This document shows, piece after piece, positions 11,246 to 23,400 of a stretch of DNA of 64,000 nt. Numbering within the stretch: the stretch's first letter is position 1; the number at the start of each line of letters is the position of its first letter. Both the position numbers and the translations under genes were made by a program. Below the pieces are notes generated by a model. The model was given only the letters and a program-made list of their open reading frames with translations. It had not been told where the DNA came from and searched no databases. The DNA is from Micropterix aruncella (Eukaryota > Arthropoda > Insecta > Lepidoptera > Micropterigidae), in assembly GCA_944548615.1 (NCBI GenBank), contig OX155951.1:16913502-16977501 (forward strand), written 5' to 3'.

Positions 11246-11535
11246 CATACAAGGACGTATCCAGGGGGGGGAGGCGCAGGGAGTGCGCCTCCCCTGAATT
11301 TTTTAAAGTAAAAAATTAAGTTGAGAGAAATTTTAAATCAGTGAGAATCCGCAACTTATATACGGCACGTATCGGAGATGGGGGGGGGGGGGGATAGTTG
11401 GAATTTAACCCCTGGAAATCTGTCATATTTTTGTTTCATTGTACGGGCCAATTCAAGTTTGGTGGGTGCCGCGCGCATTGTTTCAATTAAAGTTCCACCC
11501 CCCCCTGAAACTGAAGTCTGGATACGTGCCTAAAG
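11246..11535. mobile_element. MITE-like repeat with CGTATCCAG ends and poly-G core
   Basis: It begins GGACGTATCCAGGGGGG and ends GTCTGGATACGTGCC, a short inverted repeat, with a G tract at about 11381-11393 and an internal inverted gaggcgcagggagtgcgcctc. A co-linear second copy lies at about 60335-60540, sharing GAAATCTGTC.TATTTT, ACGGGC.AATTCAAGTTTGG and AAGTCTGGATACGTGCCT. Confidence 0.65.
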
Positions 11536-12253
11536 TCATACATTATCTAAATCGGGGAGGGCCAGCATATGTCGCTGGTCCAATGGTTTACAAAAAACTA
11601 TGCGGTCACATTTTACATTCTGTCTTTTTTAAGAGCCATCTTAAGACTCCTCTATGAGTATCTCTCCAGAGATATTTCATAGATAAGGCGTTACTCACTA
11701 GAGGAATACTACTTCTGTATTGAATAAAATCAATAGTCTTTAATGTTTTCTTTATACTTACCTAATGTTTTTAATTCTTTCATTGTAGTTTTTATTTTTT
11801 TCTTTGTAATATTTTCATGTGTTGCTATAATTGTTTTTCCCTAATTTCGATGTTTATATACAATCATAATAATAATATGAATGTGAATATGTGAAGCACA
11901 GTATATTTGTCCGTATTAAGGGTGATGATCCACTTTTTCATCCACTCGCCAATTGCCTCGTCCACCCGCTATCTGAAGATGCTGTATTAAAATGGTTGAA
12001 ATACCACAGAAGTTTCGTTCTTCTGAAAAAAGTCCAATGACTTTGCAAGCTGTATGGAGGAAGACAAAGCAAAATTAGTTAGCTTCAATGCATGATTCGC
12101 CTTAAGAATAAAGCGTTTTATCATTATTATTATTATTATTATGATTCATCTACTACCTGATATAACAAATATTGACTAGAACAATATTAATCTCATCTTC
12201 CCCTTAAGGTCGTTATATCCAATTTTCACTGCTATTATATTTTTACATTACAG
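11536..12253. other. Intronic sequence upstream of the CWC25 exon
   Basis: No coding exon was recognised. It includes a (TTA)n microsatellite at about 12124-12141 preceded by AAGAATAAAGCG, possibly a SINE tail, and ends in a splice acceptor tttttacattacag at 12240-12253. Confidence 0.5.
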
Positions 12254-13975
12254 AGACCAAACGAGACCGTCGATCGCGAAGAATACCTCCTCGGCAAATC
12301 GGTGGATAAAACCTTTGAAAAAGTCAATGCCGAGGAACAGAGTAAGGTGTCGCAATTGTCGATACCTAAGAAGAATCATGTTGAACACGAATGCATTCCC
12401 TTCTCAATAAGAAATTTCCGCGGCGATGCACCTGGAGTCGAACACGTACAAGTGGATATGGCCAGAAAGATCGTGGAAGATCCATTGTATGCTATTAAAA
12501 AACGCGAGCTGGAGTCGCGGGCGCAGTTGCTGCAAAATCCTGTCAGGCTGAAGGAGCTCACGCGCTTGCTAAGGGAAGATCAGGAGAAGAAAAAGCAGAA
12601 GAAAGCTAAAAAGAAGAGTAAGAAGAGCGATGTGGATTTAGATTCAAAATTAGCGGAAAAATTAAAAAAGTTGAAAGGGATAACAGATAATATTGATCTG
12701 GATTTATTGCTTATGTCGAAGGGAAAATCGTCGAAGAAGAGCAAGCAAAACAGGCACGATTCCGATGGAGAAATACATAGTAAAAAAAAGTCTAAACATA
12801 GTTCAAAGCGACAGGATTCTACGAGCGATGATGATCGGAAAGCGCATGATAAAAATGAGGATAAACATAAAAGGGGATACGAAGATGATGACACTACGCA
12901 TCACAAAAGACACCATACACATGATGATAAAAAATTACATGGTAGTCAAAATTATAAAAATGAGGATAAACCTAAAAGACATAAAGATGTTCCTAGGAAG
13001 CAAAGCAAAAGGCAGTCTTCTAGTGATGATGACCGAACAGGCCATGATACTCGCGATTATAAGAATGACGATAAATATAAAAGGGAAAGTGAAGATGATA
13101 ACACTATGCATCAGAAAAGACACCATTTACGTGACAATAGAAAATTACACGATAATCACAATTATCAAAACGAGGATAAACCTAAAAGACATGAAGAAAT
13201 TTCTAGGATGCATCGCAAAAGGCAGTCTTCTAGCGATAATGACCGGACAGGCCATGATACTCACGATTATAAAAATGACAATAAACATAAAAGGGGACAC
13301 GAAGATGTTAACACAATGCATCAGAAAAGAAACCATTCACGTGACGATAGAAAATTACATAATAGTCACGATTATAAAAATGAGGATAAACCTAAAAGAC
13401 ATGAAGACATTTCTAGGGTACGTCACAAAAGACAGTCTTCTAGCGATGATGACCGAACAGCTCATGATACTCGAGGTAATAGAAATGACGATAAACATAA
13501 AAGAAGACATGAAGATAATTCAAGTGCACATCGCAAAAGACCCAAAGAAGACGGTTGGTTAATAAGCAGTAGAAAATCCAGTATGAGAGAGACAATGGAT
13601 AAACAGCATCACAAAACTGATGATACCCAATCTTGGAAAAAGCCTGAAAGCAAAAATCCCGAAGCCAAACAGGCCGAAGCTAGAAAACCCGAAGTCAAAA
13701 AACTATCACAGAAAGAGAAAGAAGCACGGATCAAAGAAATGATGGAAAATGCCTCACAGAGAGATAAGGAACGCGAGAAAAATATTGCGCGCTACAAAGA
13801 ACAGGATAAAAAGGAAGCTTCAAGAAACAAAGTCGACGAGTACGACAAATCCTTTGTGGAAAAGCAGTTGAGGAAAACGACCGATTTTGGTAGCGTGGCA
13901 GGCAGAATAAAAGCAAACATCAACAATATACAAAGATCAAAAAGAGACATGGACCGAAATTTTGCAAAAAGATAA
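12254..13975 (+). CDS. CWC25: CWC25 spliceosome-associated protein, last coding exon (5' exons outside the window)
   Basis: The exon begins after the acceptor ending CAG at 12253 and reads RPNETVDREEYLLGKSVDK, matching the conserved NR(D/E)EYLLG region of CWC25/CCDC49. A conserved core follows (VDMARKIVEDPLYAIKKREL; NPVRLKELTRLL), then a long K/D/H/R/S-rich tail with tandem repeats (12824-13510), and a C-terminal KQLRKTTDFGSVAGRIKAN block ending at TAA 13973-13975. CWC25 joins the spliceosome around Prp2 and stabilises the branch helix for the first transesterification, in the nucleus. The N-terminal exons (usually starting MGGGDLNLKKSWHP) are not seen. If they lie upstream of base 1, the LINE sits in this gene's intron. 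An internal ATG at 12302 is probably not the true start. Confidence 0.92.
   Translation, partial: RPNETVDREEYLLGKSVDKTFEKVNAEEQSKVSQLSIPKKNHVEHECIPFSIRNFRGDAPGVEHVQVDMARKIVEDPLYAIKKRELESRAQLLQNPVRLKELTRLLREDQEKKKQKKAKKKSKKSDVDLDSKLAEKLKKLKGITDNIDLDLLLMSKGKSSKKSKQNRHDSDGEIHSKKKSKHSSKRQDSTSDDDRKAHDKNEDKHKRGYEDDDTTHHKRHHTHDDKKLHGSQNYKNEDKPKRHKDVPRKQSKRQSSSDDDRTGHDTRDYKNDDKYKRESEDDNTMHQKRHHLRDNRKLHDNHNYQNEDKPKRHEEISRMHRKRQSSSDNDRTGHDTHDYKNDNKHKRGHEDVNTMHQKRNHSRDDRKLHNSHDYKNEDKPKRHEDISRVRHKRQSSSDDDRTAHDTRGNRNDDKHKRRHEDNSSAHRKRPKEDGWLISSRKSSMRETMDKQHHKTDDTQSWKKPESKNPEAKQAEARKPEVKKLSQKEKEARIKEMMENASQRDKEREKNIARYKEQDKKEASRNKVDEYDKSFVEKQLRKTTDFGSVAGRIKANINNIQRSKRDMDRNFAKR
12824..13510 (+). repeat. In-frame tandem repeats in CWC25 (units of 198-210 bp)
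   Basis: The landmark S(S)DDDR recurs at 12824, 13022, 13232 and 13442, giving periods of 198, 210 and 210 bp (66-70 codons). Each unit contains NEDKPKRH, KRQSSS, (D)RTGHDT and DDKHKR-type blocks. All lengths are multiples of three, so the frame is kept. The units encode a disordered, highly charged segment. Confidence 0.9.
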
Positions 13976-14305
13976 AGACGACTCAGATGTGTTAAATAAG
14001 TTTTAATTACAAACTATCGATAAAACGTACAAAACAGTAATAGCTAATTAACAATGGTATGTAATAATAATTATTGGTTTATTAAAAATCATACTTCCAG
14101 TTGTGTATTTTTGAAATCAGCATTGGCTTTCTACATCAATCCAGTGGAATTTTTTCTTTAACAATCTGCGGATGAAACAAGAATTGAAAATAATGTTTAT
14201 ATTCTATCATTTCTGCAGGATTCGGACATCATGCGTGTCAATTGGGAGTAATGCTTCTACTTTCATGCAAATAATTGGTTAAAAAGGCAAGAGTAAACGC
14301 ATCGG
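13976..14305. other. Convergent 3' UTRs of CWC25 (+) and LUBEL (-)
   Basis: The two stop codons are 330 bp apart (13975 and 14306). There is no other gene between them; the interval holds only the 3' untranslated ends. Confidence 0.7.
14078..14086. terminator. Overlapping bidirectional poly(A) signals
   Basis: TTTATTAAA reads AATAAA on the minus strand (14078-14083), serving LUBEL, and ATTAAA on the plus strand (14081-14086), serving CWC25. No other canonical signal lies nearby for either gene, so both probably use this 9-bp site. Confidence 0.55.
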
Positions 14306-14495
14306 CTAAAGCGCATCATTTGTGTGCAGTACCTGCGCGCACATATCCGCGTAGATGGGATCCGTATCCCAAGGCCCTCTCTCCGGCAGAGCGAGGCTGC
14401 GCCGCCGCAATTCAGCGATCAACTCCGACAGATCCATGATCGGCAGAGGATCCACGGTGCGCAGCAAACTCGTCAGGTACTCCACGTAATGCGCC
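14306..14495 (-). CDS. LUBEL: LUBEL alternative terminal exon b (LDD C-terminal half)
   Basis: The acceptor ends ttggcacggcag. The exon completes the Lys codon split after 16472 and reads [18 protein letters not shown], ending [16 protein letters not shown] and TAG. It aligns with human HOIP AHYKEYLVSLINAHSLDP, the linear-ubiquitin-chain-determining domain that positions the acceptor ubiquitin. It lies downstream of exon a and nearest the poly(A) signal. It is more GC-rich than exon a. Confidence 0.8.
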
Positions 14496-17400
14496 CTGCC
14501 GTGCCAACGCCAACACTTTAATTTCGTCAGACTCGCAAAATTTTTACATGCACCACCTGGATGATTCGGAACCGGTCGCAGTGGGCCAACTTAATCGAAA
14601 ATGAAATGCTTTTGCCAGTCTGTATCGAACGTTAGTTGCTCAAAATTTACAAGTGTTATACGGGCAAAACCATGCTTTTATCGCGATTTCTTTAAATTGA
14701 CACCTCTAACAGTCGCGTCCGGTAGATACCGTCCAGAGAGCCGTAGGGCTTAGGTGGCAATTTAATCGCCGCCCTTCTGACCACCGTTTCCAAATCATCA
14801 GTTGCTAAAATCGAAACTGGATCCAGTAGACTCTGCCGTATCAAACGGGACAAATACTCAATGTAGTGATTTCTGTAAAACAAAACGGACATTGATAGAT
14901 TTTAAAAATTCTTTATTCTCCAATTTGGTTGGATAAAATTTTTTTTTTTTTTCGATCTGGGAATGTTTTTTTTTTGTTTTTGCAGATTACATTTTCAAAA
15001 TTAAAGTCTCATAAGAGTCAATCCCCGAAGAGTCAAATTCTGAAGTCTTAGTGGTTTAATAGCTTGCTGTTTCACCTTAAGTGCATTTTCGTGATTCAGA
15101 ACAAGAGATGTTGCGATAAACAGAGAGCACAACCGGAGGGCGTATTCTTCAAAAATTTATCATGCTAAATGTGTCTATGGCCCATGTAAAAATCAAATGG
15201 ACCATGGACAAATTTGGCTTGTTAAATTTTTCAAGAATCGCCCCCCATGACTTTAAAAGTCAACAAACACTAAAAGTACAACTGTCTTGAAACATATTGT
15301 GCATATGTCAGAAATGTCTGGAATTGTTATCAACCGCCCACAATAAGCTGTACGTTATGAACGAATCAAAAATATACATAAGAGATTCATTAGTCGCCTA
15401 AATAACCGTGAACACCTGGAACTAGAGACTTGAGAGAAAAGAATGCCACATTACAATTTGATCGGCTTGCGCGATATAGAACTATAGAACTAACGAATAT
15501 AGAACTGTTGCTTGGGATATTGAATAATATTGATTCCCCTTCACTTGTAGCATGTGTCCGCCTATGGGTGCCCTTACTATCAGAGTTCCTCGTCTCTTTC
15601 ACATACCCAGGTACCCGTAATACTAATCATGGGAGAAACTCAGTCATTTACTGGGCACTTTGTGATTGGCTTTAAAGAGACAAAATAATGGATACGTATG
15701 AGGCTGTATGTGTGGCTTACGTTCATCATAGATGATCCCTTGTCAGCTCTCCCAGGTGACCTGGTTGCAGGATCTATTATATGGACTGGGGGCCAATAGT
15801 TCTATACAGTGTAGGACTTGCGTATAAGCTACAAAAGCTATAGGACTTACGTATAAGCTACAAAGCATCTCAAATTCTATGGCTTCAAAGGGGGAGTGAA
15901 TGGGTGGTAAGGTGAACGCTCACATGTGGCAAGACAGCTGTCCTAAACCTACCACAGCCGGTTCGTAAGTCCGGAATCCACAACTCACCCACCAGAAGTG
16001 TAAAAAAAAAAAAAAATAGTATTATGATGGGCCCGAATCCGGTCGGTGAATTCCATGGCAGCTCCGTTTGTATTTTATTTATTAGGGCCTTGTTAAGTCT
16101 AAATCCGGCTTGGTTATATAGGTGGGGGTAATCCACAATGGCCCGAAAATTAGGGCTAAATGCCATGAGATCGACTAGCCCTACCCCCATTTTATCATCA
16201 TCAATATCTATGTTTTGAATGAAATAAAATATTTGAAATCGCATTCTCAGTCCGATTTAAACATTGGTAATTTCATCAGAATATGTGAAAAACTCACCTA
16301 TAATGTTTATATAAAATAGATTTTGGCAAAAGTATTTCATTGGAGATGTAAAATGTATTTAGTAGTAGAAACAATCAAATGGTAATTTTTAATTCTGCAA
16401 TAACAATTTTCAGGGAAATCTTAGAGTGAGGTCAACTTGGTCCTCTTAAGAACACAACACAGAATACTAACTTGCATAGTCCTGCTTGCGAAGGAGCAAC
16501 ATCCGCGTTGCAGATGGCATCTACCAACCCGGCTGGAGTTTCCCGTTGTAGTTGTATTGGACAGCGAGTGTTTATTTTCTGGCCTTCAGCAGATGAACCC
16601 ACATCGTCAGTGTTTCGAGAGACCGGTTCAATTTTAAAATCGATGTTATTCATCTGCAATAATAACAATGCATACATTATTGATAACAATGTGGAATCTT
16701 GAATGGAAAGAATAAATTATTTTTTAAGCTTTAACATTTTAAATGGATACCTAGTTCTGTCTTACCCGTAGAAGAGTTTGAAGTTGATGGGGTTCTTTGT
16801 CGCGCAAGTAGAAAAGGCAGTTTCTCGGATGATGGGAGTGCAGTCCTAACTTTGCGCAGTAGTCGCTCAAGCCACATTTGGCCCCCATCATGAAAGGCTT
16901 ACCGCATCCAGAACAGAATTCGTACTTGCACTGAGTACATGTGAAGTGCATGCAACCTCCTCTGCAATTTATATCATTACAATGTAATATTAGCTTTTAT
17001 CGAGAAGTATTTTTGAGACTGTACCAATAAGATTTAAGCAAAATCATTCAGACATGAATGATTCTATAAAACATTACAATGACAGCAATGGAATGAGGTA
17101 TGCTGGGTGTATCTTTTAATTAACTGTTTCTCAATTACCTCGATAATGAATACTTGAATTTGCATTTGGGGCAATCAATACCGTGGTCTTGAAGATGTTT
17201 ATTAACTGCAGTGATCTGGTATTCAGGATCATTTCCTTCTTTCCATTCAGCGAAATTATCGCACGTTATTCCCTCATGTTGCGCCTCCCACTGTCGATAA
17301 AGTATTTTTTTATTTCCAATCTCTGATTAATTTTATATAAAGAATGCTGCAAACTCACAGGTTTTCTGCATTGAGCACACGTTATTGATCGACAGTCTGG

Positions 17401-20400
17401 ACATACTAGCCTTTTTTGCTTTGGATGCGCAATAAAACCAGACGAGCACTAAAATAAAAATGAGTCATAAAACATTTAATATAATAAATATAAATGGAGC
17501 TGCTATGGAATTCACCAACTGGGGTCAGGCCCATCATAATATTATTATTACACTTCTGGAGGGTTGATTATTTTCTTAGGAAGACCTTTAGAGATGAAAC
17601 AGGGATTTAGCTGGCAAGCCATGAGCGTTTACTTCTGCCCCGTAAAGGTGTCCAGTGAAGCCGTTCCGTGTGACAGCATTTGCAAGATCATGGTATTTAT
17701 TTAGTTTGTACTCGGGGTCTATGGGGATATTTGATTCCAACGACATGGTTGATAAGAGCCATCTTTTAAGATGAAGGGTTATATATGGAAGGAGGGCTGT
17801 GCGTCTGAGCCTTTCAGGAAAATGATACTGCTTAGAGACCGAATCGACCTCCATAATCCAGCAGTCTGAGGCTCAATTATCTGTTATCTCAATTATGGAG
17901 AAGAATGTTTTTGAATAGAATGTTTTTTGCCTTTTAGCCTTCCCGCAAAGACTGTATTGGGAATTTGAAAGGTATTATCAAACCCTTGTTGGCACGAGCC
18001 ACTGAGAAGCTAATTATCTCCCGAATAACAGCAATGGCTTTGGTGTATCGGTCTTGCTAGCTATTTGAAATATGTCTTGCTGAAGGGACATGAACTATCC
18101 TCTGAATAGCTCCAGCGGACGAAGGTACTGGGATGGAAAAAATAAGCTGAAAGACGTTTAAATACAATTTAGCATCTCTTGAGTCTAGTATTTTTTTATT
18201 TTTTTTATTTGTTGAGTGGGGCTTTTCTAAGGTCTTTATGAGCCTTGTAACACTGCGACCATTGCTGATCTATTGTGTTCGCCACCTACTATAGTTCTGC
18301 ACTAAACCTCGTGTCATTTAATAACCGCAACAGGCTTTTGGCGCCAGATTGTTTTACCTTCTCAGGTTGGAGGTAATGACCACCCAAGTGGGTGTGTCTT
18401 TTACGCATCAGTGGGCCACACTCGCACATGAGGTGCAGGGGAGTTTCCTCTGCCCCTTGGCAGAACCTGCACATTTTTGTGTCTCGGAGCTTGAGGTTGA
18501 ACATGTGTTTGTTCGGGCCACAATGCCCCGTGAGCGCCCTCACCAGTATGCGTAGATTGTTCCTATTTAGCGATAAGGCCTCACGAGCCATCTTACGGTC
18601 GTAAGCCTTAATTAGCGCTTTGGAATGATTCAACCCTGGCGTGTTGTTCCAGTGGTTGACGGATTGTACTAAACATATTTGTTTGAGCATTAAGTTTGCA
18701 AGGCTTTTTGGTACGCCACAGCAAGGTTTAGGGCCGTATAACGTTCCCCTTTAGAATTACCCTGTTCTTTTCGCCCTGGGAATTCAGTAGTGATATGCAG
18801 TTTTGCACTAGCTTTGAATTATTGATATTTGAGGCTAGTGCCATTAAGAGCTGCCTTGCTAACCGAGTGGATATAAATACGGTTGCGTCCAGTCATACTC
18901 CCTTATAGACCCAAACAATCATTTCAAACTCCTCGGCAGAAAAATCACCCATCAGGGAAAAGACGTCTCGGGCGATCATGTTATAGAGCATTTCAAAAGT
19001 TGCCTGGCGAAAATAGATGCCTTGCTAATTTCTGGCCCTCGTAAGGCCTGGATCTATGACAATTATCTAACGTCACATTTGTCATGGCCCTTTCTTATTT
19101 ACGATTTTACCAAAACCCAACTGTCCCGTCTAGATGCTCTGGTGACAGCTAGTTTAAAATCCTGGCTGTCCTTAGCCAAACCAGCTGACCCCTCGACTCT
19201 CTTCAGGTCCAAACAAAATTTTGGGCTAGCGCTTAAACTGCCCTCTCTGCTCTACGCCAACTCCAGAATAACCAAAAATTCGATTCTGTGCAATTCCAAA
19301 GATCCGGCAATATCGAAGCACGTAATAAGTGGCTGTAGTGATTCAAATGAACTACAAGCCCGCGTAGACTTCCACAAAAGGTTCCTTACTGGAATCAGCC
19401 AGAATGGCACTGGTCTGGGGTATGGCAGTACAACCACGAGCGACGTGGACTTGAAGAAGTCTCTTTTGCGGGGAGATTACGACAGCAAGAGTATGGCTCA
19501 TGCTATTGGCCTTCAATGCCAGAATGATTGGACAACAATTGGTGACTTTTGCATTCCGCCTCCAATGCACTGGAAGGTAATGCTCTATGACTGGACGCCA
19601 GAGATGCTGAAATTTTATTTGAATGCCTTTCAGCATACACTTCCAGACCCCAGTAACCTCGCTCGTTGGAGCTTTGCCGAGGATAGTTCTTGTCCCCTCT
19701 GTAGCAATACCCCTTGCACAGCTAGGCACATTCTAGCTGGCTGCAAGGTGGCCTTAGATCAAGGACGGTACACTTACCGCCATGACAAAGTTCTCGCTGT
19801 TATTCGCGAGGTAATTAGTCTCTCAGTGGCTCGTGCCAACAAGGGTCTGACAGTATCCTCCAAACCCCCAATACAGTTTGTGCGGGATGGCTCTAAAGGC
19901 AAAAAACATTTAACTACAAAACCTTTCTCAATAATCGAGAAAGCTACAGATTGGATTCTGGAGGTTGATTCGGTCTCTAAGCAGTATAAATTCCCTGAAA
20001 GTCTCGGATGCACAGCCCTCCGTCCAGATATAACTCTTTACTCTCTATCTCGGAAGGTGGCTCTTATCGTAGAATTAACTGTTCCATGGGAATCAAATAT
20101 CCCAAAAGACCACGAGTACAAATTAAATAAATACCATGATCTTGCAAATGCCGTAACCCGGAACGGCTTCACTGTTCACCTTCATGCGGTGGAAGTTGGC
20201 GCTCGTGGCCTGCCAGCTAAATCTCTATTTCACCTCTTTAAAGATCTTGGCCTTTCCAGAAAAATAATCAACTCTTTCTTAGAAAAATTATCTAAAACTG
20301 CGATTTGCGCATCTCAAATTCTATGGCTTCGAAGGGGGAGTGAATGGGTGGCAAGGTGAACGCTCACATGTGGCAAGACAGCTGTCCTAAACCTACCACA

Positions 20401-23400
20401 GCCGGTTCGTAAGTCCGGAATCCACTGCTCACCCCCCAGAAGTGTAAAAAAAATAGTATTATGATGGGCCCGACTCCGGTCGGTGAATTCCATGGCAGCT
20501 CCGTTTGTATTTATTATTAAAGGCCACAGCATGAGCCATACTGTTGCTGTCAATCTCGCAACAGAAACTTTCCGATCCACATTGCTCATGGATGTACTAC
20601 ATGATCAGTGGCTGTACTTGTCATACCCCAGACCTGCATAATTTTTGCTAGTTCGAACAAAGAATCTTATGAAAGTCTACATGGCCTTGCAAATAATTTG
20701 ATTCACTACAACCAATTACTGTGAGTTGGCATAGAACAGAGAGGACAGTTTTGTAGCTAGCCCAAAGTTGTATTACATTTCATTAATAATAATTGACTGA
20801 TTGAGATCTCTTTACCTGCACACACCACTTGAAATTTGGATCCTTTAGCAGCGTCCTATCTCGCAATTTTCTCTGGAATAGCTCATAGACATTCTCGTCT
20901 AATATATTCTTTAGGGTGATGTCAAGATCCGAGAAATATTCAAGGACGTCGTCTTCGTTCTGGTCGTGTAGTTCGGGCATTTTGCAAAATGGGCAAATGC
21001 AATCAAAAATATTTCGATCTGTTATCTGAATCGTGAAATAATTTCTTGCGCATTCTTTGCAACAACAGTGGGTGCATTTCAGCATGTTGATTATCTGAAA
21101 ATAAAATGCTGACATAGTACAAAACTTTACCATTGAAAAGGTAGATCTGTCAAAAAAATATTTAAAAAAAATAGAATGAAGAGAGAAAGGTATAATATAC
21201 AAGTAGATACGTCTTAATATCCTGCATGGTGTGGTCTACCCATGAATGAAGTAACTACATTATCTTATGGTGGTTTCATACTAGCCTACCAGGGCTGCCA
21301 TATCAGTTTGATGAAAATGCACTAGATGCATTAAATATTCAGAAACGCTAGATTGTCGCCATTTAGCACTAAAATTAAATAGAAACAATAATTTAAAAAA
21401 ATAAAAAACAACTGCCCTCACAAAAACTGTATTTAGCATTTAGAATTATTAGTAAAAAATTGTTCGCTCTGAAAAGCACGTTTTGTGAGAGAATAAAGTT
21501 TGTCCTGCGCCCTGCGGCAGTTATCTTGAAACGATCGCTGCTGCTGCATTTTAGTCAACTGCCCTCGGTGCTCAAGTAATAAAAAGGCTGTTTATGCCCA
21601 GGCCACACTAACGGGAAATGCCGTTATCGTGATAATTTAGGTGTGGCCGCAGCAAAAACGCTAATCATCGCCGTTATTAATGGCATTTCCCGTTAGTGTG
21701 GCCAGGGGGGCATTAGGAAATATTGCTTGTGTGTGTATTTATATTTGTTGTTATAACTATTTGTATACTAAACACAATATATTTATCCTAATTTATTGAC
21801 ATTTGGATATTTAGATTTGACATTAGGATATTTTTGACATTTCAGCTCTTTAGCACAGTATACCACCAGTAGCTTTGCTCTCGAGCTACAGGGCATTGCG
21901 GTAAGAGGGTGCGAGGAATGTGGGTAGAGGGGTACGTCCCGACGAACACCTTTAGTTAGCATTACGCGCAGGAAAAAACTGGACCTTTTTGAGAGTTTGT
22001 ATATCGCGTGGGCCGAGTAGCGGGACATCTGGCGACCATATCAGAGCCCTTACGACTCGTGACATATTCGTTTTGTTTTAAATTTTGTTCTAAGAGAAGC
22101 TACTGTCTGGTATACTGTGACTTTAGGTACCCTTCTGCGCCGGCGACATGCAGAGCATTGTCCGGCGAAATGAATAGCAATTTATTTGGTCATCTATAAT
22201 AACATTGATAATGAATGGTTTTTTAACATTGATAATGAATCACATTTTTATATAGCCTGATTACATAACAGAAATAATACGGAGATATTAGAATACCATC
22301 TATCAGTCGATTTGACCGCATAATTATAACGTAATAAAACTTGTATATCTTTATGTAAACAATATTGAAATAGTTATGTTTTAAAAATTCGTTTGTAATA
22401 ATAAAATAATATTATTTTATTTTGGGATAGGATGTCGTAACGGCGTCTTTAGAATGCCATCTATGCCCCATAGATGGCATTCTAAAGACGCCTTGATTAA
22501 TCTTCTATGTTCAGTAGCCCCTACTGAACATAGAAGATTAATCAATGTTTGGAACTATAGGTGCCAACTGCCATCTACACGTTGGATTTTGAAGTAAAAT
22601 TCTAGCTGCCAAAACGTAGTATGGCATTGAGCAATCTAATACCCTATATAATCAATGATAAATGTTTTCAAAAACAGACATTCAAACATTGAGTATAAAA
22701 AATATATTAGGTAAAATTATATTAGGCAGGCCATGGGATGAAAGCGGTGAGAAGAGATTATACAAATAAGTAGGCCTGTTTGACTGTAGTACACGAAAGA
22801 GTAGGCCGAGTATGTGAAAATCCCGACATCGTCTAATGGTAAGCCACTCTTATTTGCCTGCGAAAGGTCGATATGTGATCAAACTTCTTCAGGGAATAAA
22901 CGAAGCGAATACACACATTTTGAATCCTTTCTAGCTTATGGAGTAGTTCTTCATTTGCATCTAGGTAGGCCACATTAGCATAGTTAATTATCGGTAAAAG
23001 AAAAGATTGTGCCATTTGGCGCTTAATACAAAGAGGTAAGAGATTCTGAACCCGTTTAAAAGAATGGAGACTTGCAAAGAATGTACGAATGACCTCACTT
23101 ACTTGAGGATGCCAATATAAATTTTCATCAATGAGCAGGCCCAGGTCTTTCACAGTGCTGCTGTAAGGGACAACGACATTGTCGATATTGATAGGAGGGA
23201 GATTATTTTTATACTTGACTTCCGATGACGATTCCTTGTGTTTTTGATGGATTAAGAAGCAGGCCATGGTTGCGAGACCATACGGCTATCGAATTTATAT
23301 CGGAGTTTATTGCGGTTATAGCACTGGGCACGTCCATGGGAGCGAAACTAGCATAGAGTTGAACGTCGTCTGCATATAGGTGGTATTTACATGATTTTTT

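Noticed and set aside
12580..13562. Long open frames overlapping CWC25 in other frames and on the minus strand
   Set aside because: They mirror the repetitive K/D/H-rich coding sequence and have no independent motifs.
16660..16700. A further LINE 3' end, because of TTGATAACAATGTGG
   Set aside because: Only about 15 bp match and the surrounding sequence does not align with the LINE 3' UTR.
22442..22545. MicroRNA precursor
   Set aside because: Perfect 24-25-bp stems with 3-base loops are too short and too tight for a normal pre-miRNA.
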